Assembly (NCBI GenBank): GCA_963576725.1
Contig: OY755252.1
Span: 42,239,552 to 42,303,551 of the forward strand
Length of the DNA stretch: 64,000 nucleotides
DNA from: Azorinus chamasolen
Lineage: Eukaryota; Mollusca; Bivalvia; Cardiida; Solecurtidae
Direction: 5' to 3'
The translations under genes and the position numbers were made by a program. Of this stretch, positions 53,458 through 62,999 are shown piece by piece; positions within the stretch are counted from its first letter, which is position 1, and every line of letters begins with the position of its first letter. A model generated the notes under the pieces. That model searched no databases. It had not been told where the DNA came from and saw nothing but the letters and a program-made list of their open reading frames with translations.

Positions 53458-53685
53458 TGACATGTAAGAAATAATGATGTCATGAATAAAAATTAGATTT
53501 GTTATAATAGCACATAGACACAGAATGTTTTGGTCATGGCAAAAACTGTAAAATCATATATCTATATTATTTCATAAGCAAACAGAGCAGACCCTGATCA
53601 GATGGCTCCTATAAGAGCCATTTTATCTGAGTCTACTCTGTTTGCAAAGGCGTAGAAAGGTGTTATTTATGGAGTATAGGGTTAA
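53458..53685. repeat. TTAA-2 MITE
   Basis: Long arm (TAAGAAATAATGATGTCATG), core 53577-53646, end TATGGAGTATAGGGTTAA. Confidence 0.82.
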
Positions 53686-53689
53686 ACAC

Positions 53690-54095
53690 AGATGACCATG
53701 ATACCAATTTGAATATTAAGCATTCAAAGGGTTTTTGTTCATGTAACAGAACCAGGAGAGGTTTCTTACCCCTCCCTCTGAACAAACAATGAACCAATAG
53801 ATTGCAATAGTTTGTATTCTTTGACTGCAGCAGATTTCTTTGAATGGAGCATTACTTAGGACCGCTTCTTAGCATAAATCTTCTAAGAAGGCAGAATAAA
53901 TATAATCGGAATGTCTGTTCAGGCCACACAATCACACTAATTGCCCCTAAGGAAAATCAGTGATTGAGTGCTTTCTGAATATAAAGTCCTTGATTGGGAA
54001 GTTTTGTAGTTGATTTCAAAGAACAGTTAGTAACAACCACTCTAAAATGACTTCCAAAAAAAGTGACATCATTCTGAGTCTTACAGGCAAGCGGT
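53690..54095. other. Unclassified sequence
   Basis: Nothing recognised. Confidence 0.3.
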
Positions 54096-54098
54096 AGT

Positions 54099-54326
54099 TT
54101 AACCCTTTCCTCCATGCATACGATTTTCTATGCCCTTGCAAAATGAGTAGCCCTAGACCAGACAGCTCCTGTAGAGCCCTCTGACCAGGGTCTGCTCTGT
54201 TTTCTTACGGAATTACATAGACTTTCTGCATATTGACCAACATTTCCCGTGGTCATTTGCAGTAATATAAAAATTAATCATTCTATTCATGGTGGCATTA
54301 CTAATATTACATAAACATTCTTAAAG
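54099..54326. repeat. TTAA-2 MITE, degenerate
   Basis: CCCTTTCCTCCATGCATACG start; core GCCCTAGACCAGACAGCTCC / CTCTGACCAGGGTCTGC. Confidence 0.68.
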
Positions 54327-54329
54327 TAA

Positions 54330-54466
54330 AGCTCTATTTATTACAATGATTTCCAAACTACGCAATTCTTAAAATTTTCCTTTTCTTCAGTAAGTGACTG
54401 AGTCTCCTTTTCGGTAGATTTATTCAAAGGTTGAGTCTAAAAATAGATTATGAGGTAATGGGTTAA
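54330..54466. repeat. TTAA-4 MITE, right half
   Basis: GCTCTATTTATTACAATG to TATGAGGTAATGGGTTAA. Confidence 0.7.
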
Positions 54467-54504
54467 TGCAGGATACCAATTATGCAGTAAACTGCCATAG
54501 ATAA

Positions 54505-54660
54505 AACATATAAAAAAATCATCACTATTTTGCTAATTCTATGTAGTGACTGCTCTTTAGAATTGTCTTTTGGCAACGATTCTACAGAGTTTTCATGACA
54601 ACAGATTTGGAGTTATTCTAGAAAAATGTGTAATTTACACAATATTATGTATGCCTCTGT
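54505..54660. repeat. HP-8 element, diverged
   Basis: CTCTTTAGAATTGTCTTTTG / AACGATTCTACAGAG stem; ends TATGCCTCTG. Confidence 0.6.
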
Positions 54661-54664
54661 TATT

Positions 54665-55135
54665 ACAAACAGTTCTTCCTATTACCGGTACTAACAGTAA
54701 TTACATGTCCTGGTGTGATGATACCGTCTCATTTTATTTGGTTCGGAAGGGGGGGGGGAGGGGGGGGGGGTACTTTTTCTTTTTTTCACAGCAGAAGAAT
54801 AAGAGGTAATGTGCCGTAATAGTTCATTTTACAGTCTCTTGCAGACACTCCCATTGGCACCTCAGACAAATTCTTTCTCTAGGGACAGTGTCTTGCAATG
54901 AACGGTCTTCAACTTCTAATGTCTCCTGGGATAAAACTCGTTTTTTGTGGTCTGTCAAATGAAAAAAGTTTGTGTGGTCTGTCAAATCTTGTAATTTGCC
55001 TGCCATTTAATAATCGCTGTCATATTTTGTCGGATAAAGTCGGACTGTCTTGTTATGAAGTCTCTACGGGGCAAATTTGTTATAACCGTTGCAGTCAGTC
55101 TAGATGACAGCTAGAGCTCCAGATATATTTTCAAG
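54665..55135. other. Unclassified, with a G-rich tract
   Basis: 54748-54770 is an almost pure G run. TGTGGTCTGTCAAAT is repeated in tandem at 54947-54987. Nothing else recognised. Confidence 0.4.
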
Positions 55136-55139
55136 AATA

Positions 55140-55260
55140 TCTCCTTTATTTCTCCACCAAAGCCTATACTGTGATCACTCTTTAGAATCGTCTCTTAGAG
55201 ACGATTCTAAAGAGTGATCACAGTATAGGGTTTGGTGGAGAAATGACAATTTTAGTATTT
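55140..55260. repeat. HP-8 palindrome, nearly perfect
   Basis: TTTCTCCACCAAAGCCTATA arm and partner TATAGGGTTTGGTGGAGAAA. About 49-bp arms around CTTAGAG, with only one or two mismatches. Confidence 0.85.
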
Positions 55261-55439
55261 GGGTACACACCTTTATCTAGCTGTGTAGATAATGCTGAGA
55301 AGTGCAGGCATCTGATCTTGATCAAGACTTTTTAATAAGTTTTCTGAAAAATAAAATGTGTAGGTGCCAAAGAAGAATTATTGGATTAAAAATCTTTTTT
55401 GGAAGTTAATCATTTTCTTCACAGATACATCTTAAACAC

Positions 55440-55614
55440 TTTTGTAAACTGTTGGAGCCGTCTGATCAGGGTCTGCAGACTGTTTGCTTATGGAATGATA
55501 TAGATTTGATTCTACAGTTTCTGCCATGGCAATACATTCCTGTGTTCATGTAACACTATAAAAATACAGTTGATTAATATTCATGATGTCGTTATTTCTT
55601 ACTATACATGAATA
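55440..55614. repeat. TTAA-2 MITE, left hairpin arm missing
   Basis: Starts inside the core (GGAGCCGTCTGATCAGGGTC), long arm to ACATGAATA, then the TTAA of the next element. Confidence 0.7.
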
Positions 55615-55865
55615 TTAACCCTTCGCTTGCTAATCAAGTCAATATACCTACCTGTAAATAGTGAAGACCCAGATGAGACAGCTCCTGCAGGAGCTGTCTC
55701 ATCAGGGTCTGCACTATTTACAAATTGATTGTGCAACCAATGCACTCCACAGCAGTGATTGCACAGCGAAATACTTGTACACAGTGAAGATATATGTAAT
55801 TATACAACAGGGCATGGGTAAAGAAGGAGAAATGTATTTTAAAAAATCAGCAAGAGAAGAGTTAA
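55615..55865. repeat. TTAA-5 MITE, complete
   Basis: CCCTTCGCTTGCTAATCAAG to CAGCAAGAGAAGAGTTAA; core 55652-55721. Confidence 0.92.
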
Positions 55866-56003
55866 AAAAGAAAAAGGTTTACTCTTTGCACCAATAGAGT
55901 CAAATTCAAGATAGCCCATGGATACAGATATGATACTTACACTCAGCCTCTCATTGATGTCCAATCAATGTTTGGAGAGAAATGGAAGAATAGAATACTT
56001 TTA

Positions 56004-56162
56004 AGCATTTTAATACCTTTGCAAACAGAGTAGACTCAGATCTTAAGGCTCCTATAGGAGCCACCAGATCAGGGTCTGCTCTGTTTGCTTATGGAATTAT
56101 ATAGATCTGATTCTGTAATGTGAACCATGGACACTAAAAAATATTCAACAGGGGAAGTGTTA
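56004..56162. repeat. TTAA-3 MITE, shortened
   Basis: Core 56019-56089 with apex GCTCCTATAGGAGC; long arm shortened, ends AATATTCAACAGGGGAAG. Confidence 0.68.
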
Positions 56163-56367
56163 AAAATACTTGTAAATGTTGATTGTAGACGATGGTTACT
56201 TGCATGTAGTGATTGTAGAAACGTGATTTATGAGTGTCAGGAAAGAACAAATCTTTGCAAGCCGAGAAATTGTTGTCTACAAGACTTGCCGTCTGCAGCA
56301 GTATTTATAGTCTACAAAACTTGTCGTCTGCTGAAGTTCTGAAAGTTATTCTTTCCATCATTTCTGT

Positions 56368-56636
56368 TTAACCCATTACCTCATTGGCTATTATTACACC
56401 CATATATAATTCCCTCATAGGCTATTTTTAGATACAACCGTTTTGAATAAATCTACTGAAAACGAGCATATACTAGGAAAAAATTTTTTTCTTAGAATTA
56501 TGTAGTTTTGAAAGCATTATGATAAATAGAGCATTAATTTTGCTCCTATGGAGCAAATGCTTTATTTATCACAATGGTTTCAAAAAGCGACTTTTACAGA
56601 GGTGTCAAAAGGTGTCAATATGAGGGAATTGGTTAA
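56368..56636. repeat. TTAA-4 MITE, complete
   Basis: Starts CCCATTACCTCATTGGC, followed by a duplicated family start (CCCTCATAGGCTATTTTTAG, 56413-56432). Apex has extra TTAATTTTGC before TCCTATGGAGC. Confidence 0.85.
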
Positions 56637-56644
56637 AAATGGGA

Positions 56645-57013
56645 TCAGTGTCAAACAGTTTATATCCTGATGCAACACTGAGTTACTCCACATCTCATCT
56701 GGATCAATAGTGTTTGCGTAGGTGATTACAAATTTGCCTTTTTTGGCAAAGAAGTCTTTATCTGATTTGTACATCTACACGAAAAATATAAACAAGGAAA
56801 CTGCATTATTTTGCTTTTTAGTGTTAACCCTTTTCCTGATACACATGCCTTTTCTTGTTTTTTCAAACAGATTAGACCCAAATCGGACGGCTCTTGTAGG
56901 GTCTGCTCTGTTTGCATATGAAGTAATGTAGATTTTGTTTCTGTTTGTTAAGTTATAAGTGTTGTGATGATTTATCTTTTTTTTGATTATGGGTTCAGTA
57001 TTCATTCATTGGA
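56645..57013. repeat. HP-9-like relic (56645-56730) and TTAA-3 relic (56823-57013)
   Basis: The first matches 35420-35500 (CAACACTGAGTTACT). The second starts CCCTTTTCCTGATACACATG with a half hairpin (CGGACGGCTCTTGTAGGG). Confidence 0.5.
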
Positions 57014-57145
57014 GAAGATTAGCTTTAAGTCCTGCATCTTTTCTGCATGTTTTCCTCCGTACATTTATGGCTATCGGTAATTACTCTGTCATGAAAATTC
57101 TTTGTCATTAGCTGAAAAGAAACAAAACAACAGCACTTGATGCTA

Positions 57146-57396
57146 GTAACCCATTCCCTCAAAGGCTATATTTAGACCCAACCTCTTTGAATAAAATTAA
57201 TCTACCAAAAAGGAGCATTTACTAGGAAAAAACGGAATGTGTAGAATTGTGTATTTTTGAAACCATTGTGATAACAAAAATAAAGCATTTGCTCCTATGG
57301 AGCAAAATTAATGCTCTACCGGTATTTATCACAATTATTTCAAAAAGTGACTTTTCCGGAGGCACCAAAAGACGTCAATATGAGGGAATGGGTCAA
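57146..57396. repeat. TTAA-4 MITE
   Basis: CCCATTCCCTCAAAGGC to TATGAGGGAATGGGTCAA. Insertions of ATAACAAAAAT and CCGGTA interrupt the hairpin arms; the apex is again extended (TCCTATGGAGCAAAATTAA). Confidence 0.8.
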
Positions 57397-57399
57397 CCC

Positions 57400-57630
57400 A
57401 AAGTTACTTGATAGAAATGCCTTTAGAGACATTTTCACATGCTGCAGATCACAGCTCCAGCTGGGGCCATTTGGTCAGGGTCTGCTGCGTTAGCTTATGA
57501 AATAATATAGACCTGATTCTACAGGTTATGACATGCTAAAACAATCCTTTGTTCATACAGCCATTGTAAAAACTGAGCCAATAGATATTGTCATTATTTC
57601 TTACATGAATATTCATTAGCTAAAGGGCTT
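57400..57630. repeat. TTAA-2 MITE, degenerate
   Basis: AAGTTACTTGATAGAAATGC start; core GATCACAGCTCCAGCTGGGG; long arm to TATTCATTAGCTAAAGGG. Confidence 0.6.
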
Positions 57631-57774
57631 ACTTTTGAAAGTGATAAATAAGATGGACATTCAGATCAGGGGCTTCTAGCAATCTGATCCATGTTTATTC
57701 TGTTCTTAAGCCTTTCCGTTGAACAGTCGTGTAAGAAATAAAGACACCATGAATATTAATTAGCTGATTTTTAT

Positions 57775-57911
57775 GATCATGATCGGGGTCTGCAGTATTT
57801 GTCATTCAAAATGCTCTGTTATGTTGTACCCTTTCATTATAACTGTATGGACTCGATCAATAGACAATGATCGACTATTCCACTCTGAAAATCACGTGTT
57901 GAAAGGGTTAA
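57775..57911. repeat. TTAA-6b MITE, right half
   Basis: GGGGTCTGCAGTATTTGTC to CACGTGTTGAAAGGGTTAA. Confidence 0.7.
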
Positions 57912-57913
57912 GA

Positions 57914-58117
57914 GTACAAGAAAACCCCTCTACTGCGACCACTTAATGAATAAACATGGGTGTCTTTATAAGCAGGTGGTTGCTTAATGCAAGACAAAAG
58001 TAATGCAGAAATCTCCTAGGAGCTTTCTGCATTACTTTTGTCTTGCATTAAGCTACCACCTGCCTCTAGCACCCAGAACTATACCTCTTTTAGGTGGTCA
58101 CATTAGCGGGGTTTTTA
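57914..58117. repeat. TA-2 MITE
   Basis: AAAACCCCTCTACTGCGACC to GCGGGGTTTTTA. Hairpin ~57970-58063, apex TCTCCTAGGAGCT. Confidence 0.82.
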
Positions 58118-58198
58118 ACTCACTGTGCTAAAATCATCATTTCTCCAAGAAACCCTTTGATGTATCATGCAAGGGGAGACAATATTCTAGAAAACTGT

Positions 58199-58451
58199 TT
58201 AACCCTGAAATTCCCCGATATAAACGTGTTTTCACGCATTTGCAAACAGAGTAGACCCAGATCAGACGGCTCCTAGAGGAGACGTCTGATCAAGGTCTGC
58301 TCTGTTTGCTTATAGAACTTGAAAGATCTGTTTGTTTGCTCTCTAAAATGTCTACAATGCTCCAACTCTCATATTTATTTATAACTATTTTGTTAATGAA
58401 TATTCAGTAGGTTTTGAAATTTGAGCATAATATAGAACAGGGAAAGGGTTA
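58199..58451. repeat. TTAA-1 MITE
   Basis: Starts CCCTGAAATTCCCCGATATA, ends AGAACAGGGAAAGGGTTA; core 58239-58306. Confidence 0.87.
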
Positions 58452-58551
58452 CCCCTTACCCTGTTTAACATTTTCAATTTTTCCATCTGATCTGGGTCTT
58501 CTCTGTTTGCAAATGCATTTGAAAATGCATTCATATGAAGGAATGGGTTAA
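58449..58551. repeat. Miniature TTAA-3 derivative
   Basis: Only ~100 bp: CCCCTTACCCTGTTTAAC, half a core (CATCTGATCTGGGTCTTC) and ATATGAAGGAATGGGTTAA. Confidence 0.65.
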
Positions 58552-58554
58552 TGT

Positions 58555-59000
58555 ACACATCTGATCGAGGACTCTTGATCGTCCAATCAGAATTCACCGA
58601 GTTAATGGTACTCAAATACAGTCAGTGTGAAGGATATTGAAGAAAAATCTTTGAAAATTGAACAAGGAGATTATCATGTGATGTGCTGATAATGTTGAAA
58701 ATTTGTGCTTAGCCTCTAAAATTTGTGGTATCATTGTTTTCTCCAATATAATTTTCCCAGCGTTGTCAGTTTTAACAGCTTAGGTGAAGGTCATATCAAG
58801 CCGTTCCTGTTTCAGTAATTATATTAGCAATGATTTCTCTGTGTTTCTCAGATTTTGCGTTTTTTGTCCTTCAGTTGGGAATTGACAGAATGACCCTTGG
58901 AAAACATGTTACCATAGTAATCCTAAATATTAGAACAAACAAGGACAAATTATGTGCAAATCAAACTGGTCCTCAGAGTCATAGATAAAGGAATGTCTTC
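58555..59000. other. Unclassified sequence
   Basis: Nothing recognised. Confidence 0.3.
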
Positions 59001-59004
59001 AAAT

Positions 59005-59108
59005 TTTAAAATCAACATTTTCTCCACCAAACTCTTCAAATTCTAAATAGTGGGCACAACATGGGCTTTAGTGGAAAAATAAATGAGCTATTCTTGACAT
59101 GTTTGATT
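59005..59108. repeat. HP-8 element, half palindrome
   Basis: TTTTCTCCACCAAAC ... ACAACATGGGCTTTAGTGG with the inner stem deleted. Confidence 0.55.
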
Positions 59109-59333
59109 TAACCTTTACTCGGTAAACACGTCTTTCTACACCTTTGCTAACGGAGAAGACCCACTGATCAGACAGCTCCTGTAGGATAGTATGATATAGA
59201 ATAGATCTGATTCTACAGTTTCTGCTATGGCAAAAATCTCTTGTGTCGATTATCTGATTTTACACATTAAATGAAATTGTTATTCATGATGTCATGATTT
59301 CTTTCATGAATATTCATTGAGTAAAGGATTTAA
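59107..59333. repeat. TTAA-2 MITE, hairpin tip deleted
   Basis: CCTTTACTCGGTAAACACG start; core CCACTGATCAGACAGCTCCT then straight to the long arm. Ends TTCATTGAGTAAAGGATTTAA. Confidence 0.72.
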
Positions 59334-59798
59334 CCCTTAGGCCATAGACATGAATTTTGATGCCTTTGCAAACAGAGTAGACTTTAATCAAACTGTGAGC
59401 TCCTATGGGAGCTGTCTGTTCAGGGTCTATTAACCCTTCGCTTGCTATTCGCGAATAGGAGCTGTCTCATCAGGGTCTGCACTATTTACAAGTTGATTGT
59501 GCAACCAGTGCACTCCACAGCAGTGATTGCACAGCGAAATACGTGTACACAGTGAAGATATATGTAATTATACAACAGGGCATGAGTAAAGAAGGAGAAA
59601 TGTATTATTTTAAAATTCAGCAAGAGAAGGGTTAATCTCTAGTTTGCTTATAATATAGATCTGAGTCTACAGTTTCTGATATACTCTAAAATGCCTGTGT
59701 TCATAATATTATATCATAATAAAAATATCGTCTGATTAATATTCATGATGATTGTCATTATTATTTCTAACATGAATGTATATAGGGTAAAGAGTTAA
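59331..59798. repeat. TTAA-2 MITE interrupted by TTAA-5
   Basis: Left 59331-59429 with core to TGTCTGTTCAGGGTCTA; right from 59636 (TCTCTAGTTTGCTTATAATA) to GGTAAAGAGTTAA. Confidence 0.75.
59430..59635. repeat. TTAA-5 MITE, left hairpin arm deleted
   Basis: CCCTTCGCTTGCTATTCGCG then directly AGGAGCTGTCTCATCAGGG; TTAA both sides. Confidence 0.88.
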
Positions 59799-59925
59799 CC
59801 TTTTACTTCATGAATATTTATGCAGATTATAACTATTAACATATATGAATATTAATTAACTGAATGTTTATTATTGAAATATGGACACGGGTATTTGTCG
59901 TAAAGACCGAAACAGTACAATTGGG

Positions 59926-60113
59926 TCTGTAACGGCCACTAAATTACATCAAATATTTTGTGTTAAAGGCAGGTGGCTGCGTAAAGCAAGCGGTGAAAGT
60001 AAAACAGAATGCTCCTATAGGAGCGTTTTGTTTTAATTTCACCTTGCTTTAAGCAGCCACTTGCCCTAAATAACAACTAATTTAGTGGCCATTATAGAGA
60101 GGTTCTACTGTAT
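59926..60113. repeat. TA-1 MITE, left end truncated
   Basis: Begins inside the left arm (TCTGTAACGGCCACTAAATT). Hairpin apex GCTCCTATAGGAGC; ends GAGGTTCTACTGTA. Confidence 0.85.
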
Positions 60114-60158
60114 GAACACGGGTATTTGTCGTAAAGACAGAAACAATACAACTTGGTC

Positions 60159-60417
60159 CCGGGTTACAGATAAGGGGAGTATTGGGGTATTTACCCTATT
60201 AAAATTGTGGAAAAAGCAATTGTTTTTTAAAAATATGAGTAACACAAAGCAAATAAATATAGCAAAAAGCAAAAATAAATTTAGAATACCTAATGAGAAT
60301 ATGAATAATACCCAATTACGAAAATTGCCAATACCCAATAAAAATTGCAAATACCCAATTCTGTAAAAAATCAAGGAGTGAATACCCAATTGCATCAAAA
60401 CCTTATCTGTAACCCTG
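60159..60417. mobile_element. 259-bp TIR element with TTGGTC duplication
   Basis: Inverted ends CCGGGTTACAGATAAGG and CCTTATCTGTAACCCTG (one mismatch in 17). TTGGTC is present on both sides. The interior is AT-rich with four ATACCCAAT repeats and GGGTATT near the left. CAGGG-type ends suggest a hAT-like origin, but the 6-base duplication does not fit hAT (8). Confidence 0.82.
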
Positions 60418-60545
60418 TTGGTCTGTAGAATTTCATAAGCAAACAGCAGACCATGATCAGACGAACCTACAGGAGCTCTTTGATTTGGGTTTACTCTGTT
60501 TGCAAATTTGTAAGAAACATTATGGAGAAAAGGGTTTTAGGGATG

Positions 60546-60788
60546 GTTAAGCCTCTCCCTAACATAAACACTAAAATATATGCCTTTGCAATCAGAGTAG
60601 ACGCAGACCCCCTCTGATCGAGGTCTGCTCTGTTTGCCTGTGGAATAATATAGATCTGATTCTACAGTTTCTACCAATACCAAAAAAAGCCTGTGTACAT
60701 ATAATTTTGCAGTTATAAAAATGAAGCAAATAAACATTCACGATGTCTTTATTAATCTTACATGAATATGCAACAGGGAAGAGGTTAA
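60546..60788. repeat. TTAA-3 MITE
   Basis: GCCTCTCCCTAACATAAACA to ATATGCAACAGGGAAGAGGTTAA. Core shortened: GACGCAGACCCCCTCTGATC. Confidence 0.78.
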
Positions 60789-60800
60789 GAGTTAATGTCA

Positions 60801-60909
60801 GTTCATTTGAATGTCTGTGACAGTGAGGTTTTACCTCATTTGAATGTCTGTTGCACTGAGGTTTTACTTCATTTGAATGTCTGTTGCAGTGAAGTTTTAC
60901 TTCATTTAG
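60801..60909. repeat. 33-bp tandem repeat
   Basis: 3.3 copies of a 33-base unit (CATTTGAATGTCTGTTGCAG, then TGAGGTTTTACTT). Confidence 0.88.
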
Positions 60910-60956
60910 AAAATACTTGGAATTAGAATTACAGACAGTGTAATCTGTGATGAGAT

Positions 60957-61168
60957 TAACCCTCTGAAATGACTGAATATACAAAGTGGAATGGCCCGCT
61001 ACTGTTTAATTGTACAGTCCATTCAGTATGAAAGGGTTTAATATGCGACACAATTTTGAATGACGAATGGTGCAGACTCTGATGAGAGGACTTTTCTAGG
61101 GACCGTCTGACTTGGGTATACACTGTTTGCAGATGCAAGTATGCTGGTTTCCTGCGTTTTAAGGGTTA
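60957..61168. repeat. TTAA-6b MITE
   Basis: TTAACCCTCTGAAATGACTG to GCGTTTTAAGGGTTA. Arms GCAGACTCTGATGAGAGG / CGTCTGACTTGGGTATAC. Confidence 0.75.
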
Positions 61169-61218
61169 TATAATCAAATGGAAGGCAAGACTGCAGTCGG
61201 AGGATTCTTAATTACTAC

Positions 61219-61435
61219 TACAGTACAGTCTCACTTGATTATAATACGTCCCCTCATCGGGAGTCAAATTCTAGATTTTTAAAACAGGTGGTAGCTTAAA
61301 ACAGGACATAAGTTATGCAGAAAGCTCCCATAGGAGCTTACTGCATTATTTTTGCCCTGCATTAAGCAACCACCTGCTTTTATAGGCACCTGTGTTAATA
61401 AATTTTGTGGGCGCATTAGTGATTCTCTACTGTAG
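61219..61435. repeat. TA-2 MITE
   Basis: TACAGTACAGTCTCACTTG to GTGATTCTCTACTGTA. Hairpin apex GCTCCCATAGGAGC. Confidence 0.8.
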
Positions 61436-61659
61436 TGGATGTTACATGGGAATATGTATATGTATATATATGGAGACATTTGAAAACAGTTTTGATCCGT
61501 CTGGCATCTCACAAAGAAGGAATCTGACATGCACTCTGAGAGCATGTTTAAAGAGAGTTGAGTCTCACTTGTGTGTTAATAAAACAAAACTTCGGAGTAG
61601 CGTGTTATAGGCTAAGGTAAGTGAAAATAAATACAGAAAGTTGTATATTCTAATTATTT

Positions 61660-61850
61660 GGACACCTAATCTCCCCTCCCCATCAGTTTGTACAATTGAA
61701 TCAATTGGTCTCCATTTTGATAACTTTGAATTAGACTGACATAGTAGTAACTAGTATAGACTCAGATCAAACGAGTTTAGGAGTGCTTTGATCTGGGTAA
61801 GCACAATTTGCCTGTTGGAATACTTAAGATAATTAGGTAGTATGAAATCT
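61660..61850. repeat. HP-9 hairpin element
   Basis: AATTAGACTGACATAGTAG, then GACTCAGATCAAACGAG / GTGCTTTGATCTGGGTAAGC. Confidence 0.6.
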
Positions 61851-61854
61851 AATC

Positions 61855-62225
61855 TATAAAAAATAAAGTCATTATTATTATTATTATAATCTCTGATATA
61901 GTTGTGAAAATATGGGAACTGGCTGCAGGATAAAGGTTGCGACTAGATTGAGTAATTGTAAGTAACCCATCTATTGCTCTTTGATTTACTATATATATAC
62001 ACGTAGACTAATTATGCACAAAAATGATTGGATTTCGGGGTTTACAGACTTATATTTAAGGGGCTTTCAAATCATGGAAGAGGGGCCGTAGGGTTAGAAA
62101 TGAAGTATGCTGTTGTAATCGTCTACTATATGACGATTAATAATGCTGAAAACGGAGCGACTTGCATTTGAGATAAGACTGAGTAAAGTGACTTCTTATC
62201 AGGATCACAGCTGTTTGGCAGTCCA
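61855..62225. other. Unclassified sequence
   Basis: Only an ATT microsatellite (61874-61887) noted. Confidence 0.35.
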
Positions 62226-62660
62226 TGTTAACCCTTTCCCTATTGAATATTTATGTTTGTTGGTTGGTTGTGATGACGTCTGTTTCTGCCAACTATGGGC
62301 TAATTGGACACCCCAGAGAGAGGGGAGTGGATACAGAGAAACCTGGGCTTGATGCCCTACTCTTAGTATCAATAGAGTTTCTCTGGTTCTTTTAGATGTC
62401 CAGTGTAAACCACTTATACATCAGACCTTGATTTATAAAGACTCATGATATCCAAAGGACTATTTATGTAAAATATTAAATAGCCACATTTTTTAACAGC
62501 ATTCCTTTACAAGGGATGTTTTAACAGTGGCAGAAACTGATAAGTCTGAATTATATTACTCCAGAAGCAAACAGAGCAAACCCAGCTCAGATGGCTCCTA
62601 CAGGAGCAATCTGATCTAGGTCTACTCTGTGTTTTTAAGAGGAAAAGGGTACGGTAGATA
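62226..62660. repeat. TTAA-3/2 MITE with an unclassified insertion
   Basis: Left end CCCTTTCCCTATTGAATATT (62231-62250); right 62470-62660 (ACATTTTTTAACAGCATTCC, core 62565-62629). The intervening ~210 bases (GTTGGTTGGTTGTGATGACG onwards) are an insertion I cannot classify. Confidence 0.6.
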
Positions 62661-62749
62661 GTTTCTTAAACACAATTACACAAATCGGAACAAAGTGCAA
62701 AATGCAACATAGTGAAGGTGAAGCAGACCTCAAATTTATAACTGGAGAT

Positions 62750-62999
62750 CACTTTCCTCCATAAATACGCCTTTCTGTGCCTTTGGAAATAGAGTAGACC
62801 CAGATGAGATGGTTCCTACAGGAGACATCTGATCAGGGTCTGCTCTATTTGCTTATGATTGAATATAGATATGACATGATTTTACAGTTTCTGCCATTGC
62901 AAAATATTCCTGTGTCGATGTGCTATTATAGCAAATTAATGTAATTAATATTCATGAAGTCATTATTTTCTTACACGAATATTCATGGAGGAAAGGGTT
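62750..62999. repeat. TTAA-2 MITE
   Basis: ACTTTCCTCCATAAATACGC to ATTCATGGAGGAAAGGGTTA; core 62785-62851. Confidence 0.85.

Larger units (their letters stand above)
59795..60540. repeat. TTAA-2 MITE interrupted by TA-1 and a TIR element
   Basis: Left 59795-59925, right 60424-60540 (TGTAGAATTTCATAAGC, core with CAGACCATGATCAGACG, end TATGGAGAAAAGGG). A 45-base host stretch (ACACGGGTATTTGTCGTAAA) occurs on both sides of the TA-1 copy. Confidence 0.7.

Noticed and set aside
60105..60398. 97-aa minus-strand ORF rich in Phe and Leu
   Set aside because: It lies inside the AT-rich TIR element at 60159-60417 and its low complexity explains the ORF.
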